This document shows positions 44,503 through 55,100 of a stretch of 64,000 nt of DNA, piece by piece. A program made the translations under genes and the position numbers. The notes beneath the pieces are model-generated. The model saw nothing but the letters and a program-made list of their open reading frames with translations. It searched no databases and was not told where the DNA came from. The stretch comes from Arenibacter certesii DSM 19833 (GTDB lineage: Bacteria; Bacteroidota; Bacteroidia; Flavobacteriales; Flavobacteriaceae). The stretch lies in contig NZ_AUCB01000005.1 of NCBI RefSeq assembly GCF_000429545.1, positions 62,001 through 126,000 of the forward strand, given 5' to 3'. The stretch's first letter is position 1; every line of letters begins with the position of its first letter.

Positions 44503-45840
44503 TTACTTCATCCCTTTCATGGCACCCATCATCTGCATCATCTTTTTACCGCCTCCACCTTGCATCATCTTCATCATTTTGCTCATTTGGTCAAATTGCT
44601 TTAAAAGCTGGTTGATCTCTTGGACTGATGTTCCACTTCCTTTGGCAATCCTTTTTTTCCGACTGGCATTCAATTTAGAGGGTGTAGCTCTTTCGTCCGG
44701 GGTCATAGAATGGATAATGGCTTCAATATGCTTAAAGGCGTCATCGTCTATATCCAATCCCTTCAATGCCTTACCTGCTCCTGGGATCATTCCCATAAGG
44801 TCCTTAAGGCTACCCATCTTTTTAATCTGTTGTATCTGACCTAAAAAGTCATCCAGACCAAATTTATTCTTGGCTATTTTCTTTTGAATCTTTCTAGCCT
44901 CCTCTTCATCAAACTGTTCTTGGGCACGTTCTACTAAAGACACCACATCTCCCATCCCCAATATCCTCTCTGCCATACGGGAAGGGTAGAACACGTCTAT
45001 AGCATCCATTTTCTCCCCCGTACCAATAAACTTAATGGGCTTATTGACTACAGATTTAATAGATATGGCAGCACCTCCACGGGTATCCCCATCTAACTTG
45101 GTCAAAATTACCCCGTCAAAATTTAGGACGTCATTAAATGCTTTTGCTGTGTTTACTGCATCCTGTCCTGTCATGGAATCTACCACAAACAGCGTCTCTT
45201 GAGGTTGAATAGCTTTATGGATGGCAGCAATTTCGTTCATCATCTGCTCATCAACCGCCAACCTACCTGCGGTATCTATAATAACCACATTAAATCCGTT
45301 TGCCTTTGCGTGTGCAATTGCTGCCTTGGAAATAGCTACTGGATCTGTATTTCCACGATCAGAATACACTTCTACCCCTATTTGCTCCCCTACAACATGT
45401 AGCTGGTCTATAGCAGCGGGCCTATATACATCACAGGCAACCAATAACGGTTTTTTTGTTTTCTTGGTTTTCAGGTAATTCGCCAGCTTTCCTGAAAAAG
45501 TAGTTTTACCTGACCCTTGTAATCCAGACATTAATATGACCGATGGTGTTCCGGATAGGTTAATTCCTTCTGTATCTCCCCCCATCAGTTCGGTAAGTTC
45601 GTCTTTAACCAACTTAACCATTAGTTGACTGGGCTGTAGAGAGGTCAGTACATTTTGGCCTAGCGCCTTTTCCTTGACCGTATTGGTAAACTCCTTGGCA
45701 ATTTTAAAATTGACATCGGCATCCAATAGCGCTCTTCTAACCTCTTTTAGGGTTTCCGCAACATTTATTTCTGTAATTTGTCCATGTCCTTTTAGAACAT
45801 GTAACGCCTTATCTAACTTATCACTTAAATTATCGAACAT
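44503..45840 (-). CDS. ffh: Signal recognition particle protein Ffh (SRP54)
   Basis: 445 residues, normal length. N-domain (about 1-85), GTPase G-domain with GLQGSGKTT, DTAGR and TKLDGD, and the methionine-rich M domain that ends MMKMMQGGGGKKMMQMMG. It binds signal peptides and 4.5S RNA to target membrane proteins. A TAAATTTG box lies 27 bases upstream of the start. No SRP RNA gene was seen next to it. Confidence 0.95.
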   Translation of the reverse strand: MFDNLSDKLDKALHVLKGHGQITEINVAETLKEVRRALLDADVNFKIAKEFTNTVKEKALGQNVLTSLQPSQLMVKLVKDELTELMGGDTEGINLSGTPSVILMSGLQGSGKTTFSGKLANYLKTKKTKKPLLVACDVYRPAAIDQLHVVGEQIGVEVYSDRGNTDPVAISKAAIAHAKANGFNVVIIDTAGRLAVDEQMMNEIAAIHKAIQPQETLFVVDSMTGQDAVNTAKAFNDVLNFDGVILTKLDGDTRGGAAISIKSVVNKPIKFIGTGEKMDAIDVFYPSRMAERILGMGDVVSLVERAQEQFDEEEARKIQKKIAKNKFGLDDFLGQIQQIKKMGSLKDLMGMIPGAGKALKGLDIDDDAFKHIEAIIHSMTPDERATPSKLNASRKKRIAKGSGTSVQEINQLLKQFDQMSKMMKMMQGGGGKKMMQMMGAMKGMK

Positions 45841-45866
45841 AGTCTTACCGTTTTTACAGGAAAGCG

Positions 45867-45874
45867 CAAATTTA
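45867..45874 (-). promoter_or_regulatory. TAAATTTG -7 box of ffh
   Basis: Exact TAnnTTTG match on the minus strand, 26 bases before the ffh start codon. No clear -33 box. Confidence 0.5.
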
Positions 45875-45922
45875 AGAATAAGTAAGGTAAGTGTGAAGTT
45901 TGAGATACAAAATATAAACGTA

Positions 45923-45955
45923 AAAAGGGTAATCTCATAAAGAGACTACCCTTTT
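45923..45955 (-). terminator. Terminator of the acidic repeat lipoprotein gene
   Basis: AAAAGGGTA-A-TCTC (45923-45936) pairs with GAGA-C-TACCCTTTT (45942-45955) around a 5-base loop. It begins 26 bases after the stop codon of the minus-strand lipoprotein gene and separates it from ffh. Confidence 0.8.
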
Positions 45956-45980
45956 CCAATAAAACTTGGGGCAAATTCGG

Positions 45981-47711
45981 TTATTTTCGTTCAAAAATTA
46001 AAACATTAGTACCACCATCGTCATCCTTATCCCTCAATTCCAACTTGGCAGCACTGGAAGAAACCACCTTCCAATTATTTGTAAGCTCTTGCAAGGAACC
46101 TATTGATCCAAAGTTGAGATAGCACTTTAACTGATCATCATTACCTTTTATGACTTTCCATATTCCCAGGTGAACTGGAAGCGAATTGGCAGACACAGTT
46201 ACTAACGCAAGGGCTGAAAAAGTAAAATCAAAATTAGCATAGTCGGAAGTTTCATCTTCCCCATCATCCAAGTATTTAGTTACCACCCATTTACCTGTTT
46301 TCAACATATCCCTAATTTCAGCCGCATTTAAATCGTCAATATTACTAGGACAGATTTTCTCTAAAATTAACTCGTAATCATCGTCGTCCATACTAAATTC
46401 TAAACGCTCATCTTCACGGTCAGACAACAACCATTCAAAACTAAGATTAGGTTCATCCGCTATTTCTATTGCCATAACCAATCTTCCTTGAGAATTATTA
46501 CGAACCTCCCAAGTTCCATCCTTGGTGCTAGTTCCATTGATCAAAGTTGCACCTCCATCTGCCATAAAGGTTAATTCGTAACCTAATAATCTTTTCAATT
46601 CCCCATCGTCTACCTTAACTTTATTAATTACCCAGTTACATTCCTTTAAAATTTGCCTGAAGACTTCCGGATCATTATTTATAATGTCACAGCCCTTTTT
46701 TAAGATTATCTTATTTCCATCTTTGGCGATTAATTTTATCCTATCATCTCCTTCATCATATACAAACCACTCTAAGGATATATCTTCTAATTCAGTAAAA
46801 TTCAATTTTAATTTCACCTTAGAACCTATCTTAGCGGTACTCCAATTTCCAGTTATAGTATTCCCCGCACTTCTATTTATAGATACAGCACCATTTGCTT
46901 CAAATCTCATTTGGTTATCAAGGTATTGAGTAGCTTGGGATTCTCCGTTGGCAATCACTTCTTTCATTAACATGGGGCAGGCAACTAGATAATTTTCCAA
47001 TTCCTCTTTTGTAAAGTCATCATCGTCATTATCGCAATTTTCTTTAGCGCTTTCTATTACGTCTACCAATTCTGTATTACTGTTGACTGCAAATTCAATA
47101 TCATTATATAGTTTTAAGGAAATAGGAAATTGAAAACTAATTAGGTCATCATCATCCAAATTATCAAAATAAAGTCTTAGCTGCATATCGTTCTCTAGAG
47201 TAACACTTCCTGTTTGCTGAAAAGTGATATCGAAAGAGTATACTTTTAAAGGAAACATAAAGCTAACACACTCTATATCATCATCGTCATCCAAAACCTG
47301 ACACATTTCCACAAGGTCTTCTAATTCATCTTCATCTGTAAGAGTAATTTCACTATAATCGGTTAAGGTTACGGTTATTGGAAACTGTATCTCCAAATCA
47401 TCATCGTCATCACCCAATAGATCTTGGATCAATTCCAGTTTGCTTACCGTATTTACAATAATATCTAAGCCGTTTACATTTACTACATAGGGAAAATTAA
47501 TAGAAAAACAACTAGCACCATCTACTATATTGTCAAAGGAACCATCATTTGAGGAGGTACTTTTTATAAGTTGTGCTGTACTGGAGCTAGCTTTAATAGC
47601 TTCTTCATTATTCTGTTCTGGTAGGTCCTCAAATTCCTTTTGACAAGCCCCAAGACTAATAAGTACCATTAGTGTACTTGTATACAGTAAATATGAAATT
47701 AACTTTTTCAT
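45981..47711 (-). CDS. Acidic repeat lipoprotein with three lipocalin-like domains
   Basis: 576 residues from ATG 47711; the in-frame upstream codon at 47771 would hide the signal. Lipobox LGAC (Cys23). Residues 68-232 hold four repeats of about 40, each with a hydrophobic FP near the start (FP at 73, 110, 153, 195) and an Asp tract at the end (101-105, 141-145, 186-189, 229-232). Residues 233-341, 347-454 and 463-576 are three lipocalin-like repeats (W-x-x-x-K, F-x-x-G-x-x, GTW/GIW, LSFEW patterns). It is divergent from an ECF sigma gene 85 bases or more away. I infer a surface-exposed binding protein linked to that signalling system; ligand unknown. Confidence 0.7.
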   Translation of the reverse strand: MKKLISYLLYTSTLMVLISLGACQKEFEDLPEQNNEEAIKASSSTAQLIKSTSSNDGSFDNIVDGASCFSINFPYVVNVNGLDIIVNTVSKLELIQDLLGDDDDDLEIQFPITVTLTDYSEITLTDEDELEDLVEMCQVLDDDDDIECVSFMFPLKVYSFDITFQQTGSVTLENDMQLRLYFDNLDDDDLISFQFPISLKLYNDIEFAVNSNTELVDVIESAKENCDNDDDDFTKEELENYLVACPMLMKEVIANGESQATQYLDNQMRFEANGAVSINRSAGNTITGNWSTAKIGSKVKLKLNFTELEDISLEWFVYDEGDDRIKLIAKDGNKIILKKGCDIINNDPEVFRQILKECNWVINKVKVDDGELKRLLGYELTFMADGGATLINGTSTKDGTWEVRNNSQGRLVMAIEIADEPNLSFEWLLSDREDERLEFSMDDDDYELILEKICPSNIDDLNAAEIRDMLKTGKWVVTKYLDDGEDETSDYANFDFTFSALALVTVSANSLPVHLGIWKVIKGNDDQLKCYLNFGSIGSLQELTNNWKVVSSSAAKLELRDKDDDGGTNVLIFERK

Positions 47712-47791
47712 TTTTAGTTGGTTTTCTGTGTTGCACCTATTTAACAACCACCTTTTAAAATACCCTACCACAATTTTAAATTAATTTAAAA

Positions 47792-47799
47792 TATCTTTG
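47792..47799 (+). promoter_or_regulatory. TATCTTTG -7 box of the ECF sigma gene
   Basis: Exact TAnnTTTG match. It overlaps the first TTG of the sigma-factor frame (47797), so translation must start later, most likely at TTG 47815. Confidence 0.55.
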
Positions 47800-47814
47800 T
47801 GCAAAACAAAGAAA

Positions 47815-48327
47815 TTGAAAGAAGAGAATATAACCAATGTTTGCGAAGAGGAAGTATACGCTTCTATCTTTAGTTCTCATTCCAAAACGATTTTTAATTA
47901 CATATATTATAAGTTTGGTAATGAGGAGAAAGCTTACGACGCAGTACAGGAAGCTTTTATAAAACTTTGGGAAAACTGCTCCAAGGTTGCACCCCACAAA
48001 GCTAAATCTTTTGTCTATACCGTAGCCAACAACCTGTACCTTAATGTAATAAAAGCAGAAAAAGTACGCTTAAAACACAGAGAAAAGGCTCAAAACACCG
48101 AATATGAGTCCCCAGAATTTTTAATGGAACAACAGGAGTTTAAGGAAAAACTAGACAAAGCGCTTCAGGATCTTCCAGAAAACCAACGCACCACCTTTTT
48201 ACTAAATCGTATAGATGGAAAAAAATATGCAGAGATTGCTGAAATGGAAGGAGTTAGCGTAAAGGCAATTGAAAAAAGAATGCACCTGGCTTTAAAATCC
48301 CTACGGGAGCAGATTGACGGAATTTGA
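47815..48327 (+). CDS. ECF-type sigma-70 factor
   Basis: 170 residues if it starts at TTG 47815; a TTG at 47797 lies in the promoter box. Region 2 (about 20-85) reads IFNYIYYKFGNEEKAYDAVQEAFIKLWE, region 4 (about 110-165) reads LPENQRTTFLLNRIDGKKYAEIAEMEGVSVKAIEKRMHLAL, the latter a helix-turn-helix. This is the FecI-like Bacteroidota class. The next two genes encode its FecR-type anti-sigma factor and TonB-linked receptor, completing a cell-surface signalling set. Likely targets include this locus. Confidence 0.85.
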   Translation: MKEENITNVCEEEVYASIFSSHSKTIFNYIYYKFGNEEKAYDAVQEAFIKLWENCSKVAPHKAKSFVYTVANNLYLNVIKAEKVRLKHREKAQNTEYESPEFLMEQQEFKEKLDKALQDLPENQRTTFLLNRIDGKKYAEIAEMEGVSVKAIEKRMHLALKSLREQIDGI

Positions 48328-48501
48328 GTAGAATAGAAAATAGTAACATTAAATTACCTCTCAGTCTTTTATTCCGACGTGAATTTGTCCCCCTATCTAT
48401 TGTTTGGATACATTTAACCTATTACTAAAGCTTGGAGTCTAAGAATTAAATTTTAATACTGCTGGTAGGGTTTTCATTATTAAAGTTGTTATAGTTATAT
48501 A

Positions 48502-49422
48502 ATGTTGAATAACATGGAAGAAAATTATCTAGCAAAATGGCTCAATAACGAGCTTTCCGAAGAGGAAGTCGCCAAATTTAAGGCGACCAAGGAATATACG
48601 TCCTATAAAAAAATTGTGGACGCAACCAATTCCATGGAAGCACCAACATTTGACATGGCCAAAGCCAAAAGGGATCTATATAAAAGAAAAGAAGCAAATG
48701 AGACTAAGGTATTGACCTTAAATCCTTATAAAAAATATTTGCGTATTGCAGCTGTTATTGCGGTAATAGTTGGAATATCCTATTTCTATAATGCTCCCAC
48801 GAACGAAATTGTTAATACTCAATATGCAGAACGTGCAGCTGTTATCCTTCCAGACGATTCTGAAGTACAACTAAATGCAGATTCCCAAATTTCTTACCAA
48901 AAGAAAAATTGGAAAGAGAATAGAAATATAGACTTAAAAGGGGAAGCTTTCTTTAAAGTCGCCAAAGGAGAGCGTTTCACCGTATCTACCGATATGGGAA
49001 TGGTAACCGTTCTAGGGACTCAATTTAATGTAGAAAATAGAGAAGGGATTTTTGAGGTTAGTTGTTATGAAGGATTAGTGAGCGTACTCTATAACCAAAA
49101 AGAAACAAAACTTTCGGCTGGGCAATCCCTTGTAGTTATTAACGGACAATTAAAAACTTCTGAATTAGCTAACGGCCATCAGCCGTCATGGTTACAAGAT
49201 GAGAGTACCTTTAAAAGCATTCCTCTCAAATTTGTTTTGGATGAGTTCCAACGACAGTTTAATATGGAAGTAGAAACCAAAGATTTGGACTTGGAACAAT
49301 TATTTTCAGGGTCCTTTAGCAATACCGATAAAAATCTAGCGTTGCAGAGTATAAGTGCTCCTTCCGGTCTAAAATATAAAATAGAAGGAGAAAAAGTGCT
49401 ATTCTATGCCGAAACGCCATAA
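48502..49422 (+). CDS. FecR-type anti-sigma factor
   Basis: 306 residues. A short cytoplasmic part (about 1-70; LAKWLNNELSEEEVAKF) is followed by one membrane helix (about 75-95) and the periplasmic FecR domain: RAAVILPDDSEVQLNADSQISY, VLGTQFNVENREG and the C-terminal LKFVLDEFQRQFNM STN-like segment. FecR proteins pass a signal from the TonB receptor to the ECF sigma factor. It overlaps the receptor gene by 17 bases. Confidence 0.9.
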   Translation: MLNNMEENYLAKWLNNELSEEEVAKFKATKEYTSYKKIVDATNSMEAPTFDMAKAKRDLYKRKEANETKVLTLNPYKKYLRIAAVIAVIVGISYFYNAPTNEIVNTQYAERAAVILPDDSEVQLNADSQISYQKKNWKENRNIDLKGEAFFKVAKGERFTVSTDMGMVTVLGTQFNVENREGIFEVSCYEGLVSVLYNQKETKLSAGQSLVVINGQLKTSELANGHQPSWLQDESTFKSIPLKFVLDEFQRQFNMEVETKDLDLEQLFSGSFSNTDKNLALQSISAPSGLKYKIEGEKVLFYAETP

Positions 49423-51967
49423 TTACGCTGTACTCCTTATCTATGTCTACCTTTTCCTATCATCACTGTTAGGAAAGGCTCAGGTAGACCCCCAACAAAC
49501 TGTACCGTTGATTGCCTATATAGGTCAATTAGAGCAAGGGCACAACGTTAAGTTTTCCTATATAGATTCTGACATACGCCCAATTACGATTACCGTGCCT
49601 TCTGCACTACTTTTAACTGAAATACTGGCTAATCTTGAGCGACAAACCAACCTACGTATTTCCAAGCTCAACAATCGCTATTATACCATAGTTAAAAACC
49701 CGTTGGTAAATATATGCGGTATATTAATCGATAATTTTGAAAACAATACCATTCCCAGTGCTACGGTAGAAGTCCTAGGCACCATAAAGAACGTGATTAC
49801 GGATGCCAATGGAAAGTTTTATCTTTCTAACATCCCCAAAGACGCCCATTTAGTCATAAACCATCTTGGATATAAGACCAAATATTTCGCAGTTGACGCA
49901 CTCTTATCTTCACCCCCATGTAGAGAAATTAAAATGGTTGCTAATTATGAACAATTGAATGAAGTAGTCGTTTATCAATTCTTTACTACAGGTATTAATA
50001 AGGAGCAAGATGCCAGTATTACTTTAAATACAGGTAAAATTGGCATCTTGCCCGGACTTATAGAACCAGATGTACTACAGACCATTCAGGCCCTACCAGG
50101 TATTAAAAGTGTAGACGAAACGGTATCGGATATCAATGTAAGAGGAGGAACCAATGACCAAAACTTAATTTTATGGGACGGTATAAAAATGTATCAATCG
50201 GGACATTTTTTTGGATTGATTTCTGCTTTTAACCCCTATATAATAGAAGAAGTAACGCTTATAAAAAATGGCACCAGTGCGGAATATGGAGATGGAGTAA
50301 GTAGCGTAATCAGTATTCAGACTGAGAATAAGATAAAACAGAATTTTGTTGGAGGTGCAGGTTTTAATTTATTAAGCGGTGACGTTTTTGGCCACTTACC
50401 ACTATCTGATAAAATCACCTTTCAGTTTTCTGGAAGACGCTCCACTACCGATTTTGTAAAAACACCCACCTACGACCGATTTTTTGAAAAAGCATTTCAA
50501 GATAGCGAGGTAGCAGAAACCAATAGTGCTGAAGACGCTAACATATTAACCCAAAACGAAAATTTCTACTTCTATGATGTAAGCGCAAAGATCCTTTATG
50601 ACATTACAAATAAACATAAAGCACGACTCAGTTTTATCCACATCAATAATGACCTTAATTATAATGAAACCACTGAGAATGATAACCAAAACAGTAATTT
50701 AAAACAAAACAACCTGTCTTTTGGTGGAAGTTTAGAAAGCAATTGGACCTCGCGGTTCAAGACCCACCTCAACCTCTATTACACCAAATATAATCTGGAT
50801 GCTCAAAATATAACTTCTGAGTCACAGCAGCTATTCCAGAATAACCAAGTATTGGAAAAAGCACTGAAATTAACCTCACAATATAAACTCTATAATACCT
50901 TACAGTGGCTTAACGGTTACCAATTAAACGAAACAGGAATTATCAATCACACCTTGGTGACACAGCCCTCTTTTAAAAGCAGTATAAAGGGGGTAATCGT
51001 TACACACTCCCTATTCTCTCAACTTGCGTTTAATTCGCTAAACAGCAAATGGTTTGCCCGGGGAGGAATGCGTTTAAATTATATTACAGACTTAAAAACG
51101 TTTGACACTTTTGATACTTTTTCCCTAGAGCCCAGATTGAATGCAAGCTATGCTATTAACCCCAACTTAAAAGTAGAAATGTTGGGTGAGTTTAAAAGTC
51201 AGACCACCAACCAAATAATCGATTTGGAACAGAATTTTTTAGGTATAGAAAAAAGAAGGTGGATATTATCCAATGAAGAAACCTTACCTATTACCAAAAG
51301 TAAACAAGCCTCTCTAGGGCTTAACTACGATAGAAACAGTCTTTATATAGGCCTTGAGGGATTCTATAAAAAGGTAGATGGGGTAAGTACCGCAACTCAA
51401 GGATTCCAAAACAAAGATCAATTTAACGGAGAAATAGGAAGTTATGATGTTTCAGGGCTAGAGTTTCTTATCAATAAAAAAACAAAACTGTATAGCACAT
51501 GGTTAAGCTACACCTATAACTACAATAATTATTATTTTGAGGATCTTGTCCCCCATAAATTCCCAAATAACCTAGATATACGACACACCTTTACCTTTGC
51601 TGGCACCTATACCATCAACGATTTTAAAGTTGGACTTGGGGCTAATTACCGGACCGGAAAACCCTACACTCAACCGCTAGAGGGAGACATTGCAATAGAC
51701 AATAGTACTTTCCCAAATAGGATCAATTACGCGGAACCTAATAGCAGAAGACTTTCTTACTACCTTAGAGCAGATGCCTCTTTTATCTATCATTTTCAGT
51801 TGGGAAACCAGATAAGGGCTTCCGTGGGTGCATCTGTATTAAATATTCTTAATAAAAAGAATATTTTGAACACCTACTATCGTCTAAATGATAAAAATGA
51901 AATAGAAACTATAAAGCAGGTTTCTCTAGGGGTTACCCCTAATTTTAGCTTCAGATTGAACTTTTAA
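49406..51967 (+). CDS. TonB-dependent receptor/transducer with N-terminal STN domain
   Basis: 853 residues. Signal peptide, then an STN-type signalling domain (about 28-95: VKFSYIDSDIRPITITV, LERQTNLRI), a carboxypeptidase-like beta-sandwich (about 105-185: ISGILIDNFENNTIP-like, TDANGKFYLSNIP), plug (about 215-325: ALPGIKSVDETVSDINVRGG, GTSAEYGDGVSSVIS) and a 22-strand barrel. The STN domain marks it as a transducer for the FecR/sigma pair. There is no SusD partner, so it is not a classical glycan SusC. It is followed by a bidirectional terminator. Confidence 0.9.
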   Translation: MPKRHNYAVLLIYVYLFLSSLLGKAQVDPQQTVPLIAYIGQLEQGHNVKFSYIDSDIRPITITVPSALLLTEILANLERQTNLRISKLNNRYYTIVKNPLVNICGILIDNFENNTIPSATVEVLGTIKNVITDANGKFYLSNIPKDAHLVINHLGYKTKYFAVDALLSSPPCREIKMVANYEQLNEVVVYQFFTTGINKEQDASITLNTGKIGILPGLIEPDVLQTIQALPGIKSVDETVSDINVRGGTNDQNLILWDGIKMYQSGHFFGLISAFNPYIIEEVTLIKNGTSAEYGDGVSSVISIQTENKIKQNFVGGAGFNLLSGDVFGHLPLSDKITFQFSGRRSTTDFVKTPTYDRFFEKAFQDSEVAETNSAEDANILTQNENFYFYDVSAKILYDITNKHKARLSFIHINNDLNYNETTENDNQNSNLKQNNLSFGGSLESNWTSRFKTHLNLYYTKYNLDAQNITSESQQLFQNNQVLEKALKLTSQYKLYNTLQWLNGYQLNETGIINHTLVTQPSFKSSIKGVIVTHSLFSQLAFNSLNSKWFARGGMRLNYITDLKTFDTFDTFSLEPRLNASYAINPNLKVEMLGEFKSQTTNQIIDLEQNFLGIEKRRWILSNEETLPITKSKQASLGLNYDRNSLYIGLEGFYKKVDGVSTATQGFQNKDQFNGEIGSYDVSGLEFLINKKTKLYSTWLSYTYNYNNYYFEDLVPHKFPNNLDIRHTFTFAGTYTINDFKVGLGANYRTGKPYTQPLEGDIAIDNSTFPNRINYAEPNSRRLSYYLRADASFIYHFQLGNQIRASVGASVLNILNKKNILNTYYRLNDKNEIETIKQVSLGVTPNFSFRLNF

Positions 51968-52039
51968 CCCCAGGTAGCTCTCCTCCCCCAGTAGATCAGC
52001 ATAACTTCCAAATTAAATGACGCTAATACATCACAAAAA

Positions 52040-52084
52040 AAATCGGAAGCCTTGAGAACCTATTTTTCCCAAAACTTCCGATTT
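52040..52084. terminator. Bidirectional terminator between convergent operons
   Basis: AAATCGGAAG (52040-52049) pairs perfectly with CTTCCGATTT (52075-52084). It serves both the TonB receptor (+) and the HEAT/DUF1080 gene (-). The 25-base loop is long for an intrinsic terminator. Confidence 0.7.
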
Positions 52085-52102
52085 AAACCACTTTATATTT
52101 GA

Positions 52103-55100
52103 CTATTTAGCCAAGTCTTTTATTCTAATATTTCTAAACGCAAGTTCCGATCCATGACCAAGGAAAGCGATATGTCCTTTATTTCTTAATAATCCTGGAT
52201 GATCTTTTTTATCTAAGGTACCATTCTTGGTAGCCTCTTTAATATTTTCATCCACAATTACTTTGCCATTAAGGGTAATTTTTATATGATCTCCTTTCAC
52301 GATTACTTCTTGAGAGTTCCACTCCCCAACAGGATTTAGTGCTCCTTGCTTGGCCGCTATGATCCCATAAACAGAACCATGATATTGATATGGTTCTAGG
52401 TTGGCATAGATTTCTGCAGTATCGTCTAAAATCTGTAATTCCTTACCTGCATAAGCTACATCACCAGTCAATGGAGCGTGAATCCCAAGACCATTATTAG
52501 CTCCTGGTGTAAGTTTAAAGTCGAACCTAAAAATAAAATCGGAGTACTCTTCAACAGTATATAAATTTCCGTGCCCTCCTTGTTTTGGACGCACTAGCAA
52601 TTCATTGTTTTCTACAAAATAATCGGTTTTATTTCCAGTCCAATGATCTAATTCTTTTCCATTCAATAAAGATTTAAACCCTTCTTTCTTTTCTTGCTCG
52701 GTCAATTGATCTTCACCAGAACTAATTTCCCGTACATAGATATTTCTAAATCCAAGATCTTCACCATGTGCTTGCAATTCTATAGCTTCTTTAGCAAAGA
52801 TGGCCTGCTTACGATCCCAATAATTTTCTAACACTACATTATCCGTAACCAAAACTCCATTTAAGTGAACGGTAACGCGTTCTCCAATCATTTTAATCCT
52901 AAAGGTATTCCATTCATCCACGGGGTTATCAGCAACTACTAATGGTTTGCTTTCATGCACCTGATTATTATATAGTCCACCAGAACCAACTTGAGCACCT
53001 ACCTTAACTAAAGCAGTGTCCCAGATCTGAACCTGTGGAGTTCCTCTTAAATAAATCCCAGAGTCTCCCCCATTGGTAATCTTCCAATCTACAATCATTT
53101 CAAAGTCACCATAATCTTTAATGGTAGCTATGTTGTTATATCCTTCGCCTTTAAAACCAATTACGCCATCTTCTATATACCAATCCTTCATCATTTGCTC
53201 ATTGGCTTTAGCCTGTGCCTGCGCTAGCTGTTTCTTAGACATTTTGGAACGTGCAATTGGATTCTGCACTAATCCTTCCCATCCTGTAAAGTCTTCCCCA
53301 TTAAAAATGGAAACAAAACCTTTCTCATTGGGCATTTTATCTAAAAACTCCTTGACATCAATTTTGATATACTGGCTATCTGGACCTGTAAGGTTATCTA
53401 CACTCCTAGAAACGATATCCCTTACTACTTCTCCACTAAGGCCATCTTTAACACCTGGTGTTGGCAATGCAATGGCTATAGCAGCATTAGAAGCAGTAGT
53501 CAATAATGCTTCATCGTCTAGGTATTCAGACACAAAGACCAAGGAAAGAAAGGTCTTAACGTTTTGTGCTGCTCTCAACACTTGTTGCTTTTCCGCAGTA
53601 TTTTTGGCTTCAGGCATCAACTTTCTTATTAAAAGTAATTTTTGATCGGCCGGAACATTGGAACGCACTACTTTAGAAAGATAATTTGAAAAGGATTTCT
53701 TCCTAATTTCTCCATCCTGAGCATTCTTAGCAGATTCGAAAAGATATGGAATAGCATCATTGTTTTTCCAATTAGACAAGGCGTTTAACGCTATAATTCT
53801 TTCCTTCTCATTTCCTTTAGATAATTGATCAGAAACCAGTTTCAATGCTTTCTCACTACTCAATGAAGCCAATACCGGTAACAATTTGGATTTATCCGAT
53901 GCTGTCTCATAGGCATCGTATAGTTCATTAGAAAACTTTCCGTTTCCGTTATTTACAATATGTAATAGTGCTCTTTGAGTGCTCTCAATATTATCGATAT
54001 TTTCAGTTTTGTCCAACAGCCCCAATAATACAGATAGATTTTTTTCTGAAGCCACAGAAGATAGCGCATTGTATACGGCACTATTTACCTTTTCGCTCCC
54101 ATTATCCAGCTGACCCAAAAGCGTATTAAACTGATCCTTGGCATCCCTGGCGGATAATACATTTACCAAAACCACTTTAGCATCTTCACTAACGTTTGCT
54201 AATTGATCTGCCAATAATTTATTATCCTCGGCACTTACCAACCTCAATAACGTTTCTTCAATTGCTTTAAACTCAGAAGAAGTAGTAGCGGTTTTTAAAC
54301 TATTGAACAATAATGGCAAAGCTTTAGCTTTATCTTGATAGGACAATGCCTTAATTCCAGCTGTACGTACCTCACCATCTTTATCTTTAAGCGCTCTTAA
54401 AACAACGGATTGAAATACAGCTTCATCCTTGTTTTTCTCAAGCATTCTAATAATTAGTGGCTTCGTATCTACAGCGGCTCTTCTATACTGTTTTGCCCAT
54501 TTAGCTACCTCTGCAGAAGAAAGGTCTCCACCAGCAGCATCCAATACAGCCCCTACATAAGCGTTGCTTTTATTTTTAGACTCCTTTATCAAGAGCTTAG
54601 TAACACCACTACCTTCATTTTTACCTAAAATATGTAGTCCTGCAGCTCTAAAATGCAATTGATCTTCCCCTTTACAATTTTTAAGCAAGGAATTGGCCAC
54701 TAAATTACTTGACTTTTTATCGCCTTTTTTCTGTAAGCTGTTCCCATAATGGATAAAGGCCAATATACTTTTAGTATTATCTAGGTTGTAGTTGGACTTA
54801 GCAGCCCAGTTCTCCAACACCTGGTAAGAAGCGGGGCTGGCAATATTGGCCAAAGCCATTAGTGCACGTTCTTGCACTACTATCGAAGAAGAGGCTAATG
54901 AAGCATTTATAACTCCTTCTGCTGGTTCAAATTTTAAATCTCCCAAAGTGTAAATAAAATCTGCCAACTTATCTCCTTCAGCGGTCTTTGCAGCTTCTAA
55001 AATAGCATTAGCTGCGTTTGCAGTCCCTATAGAAGCTAAAGCTGCAAGGGCAGGCTTATACAAGTCATCATTTTGAAGGTAGGCACGTAAAGCCGATACA

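Noticed and set aside
49406-51967. SusC-type glycan importer
   Set aside because: STN domain, FecR and sigma partners and no SusD make a FecA-type transducer more likely.
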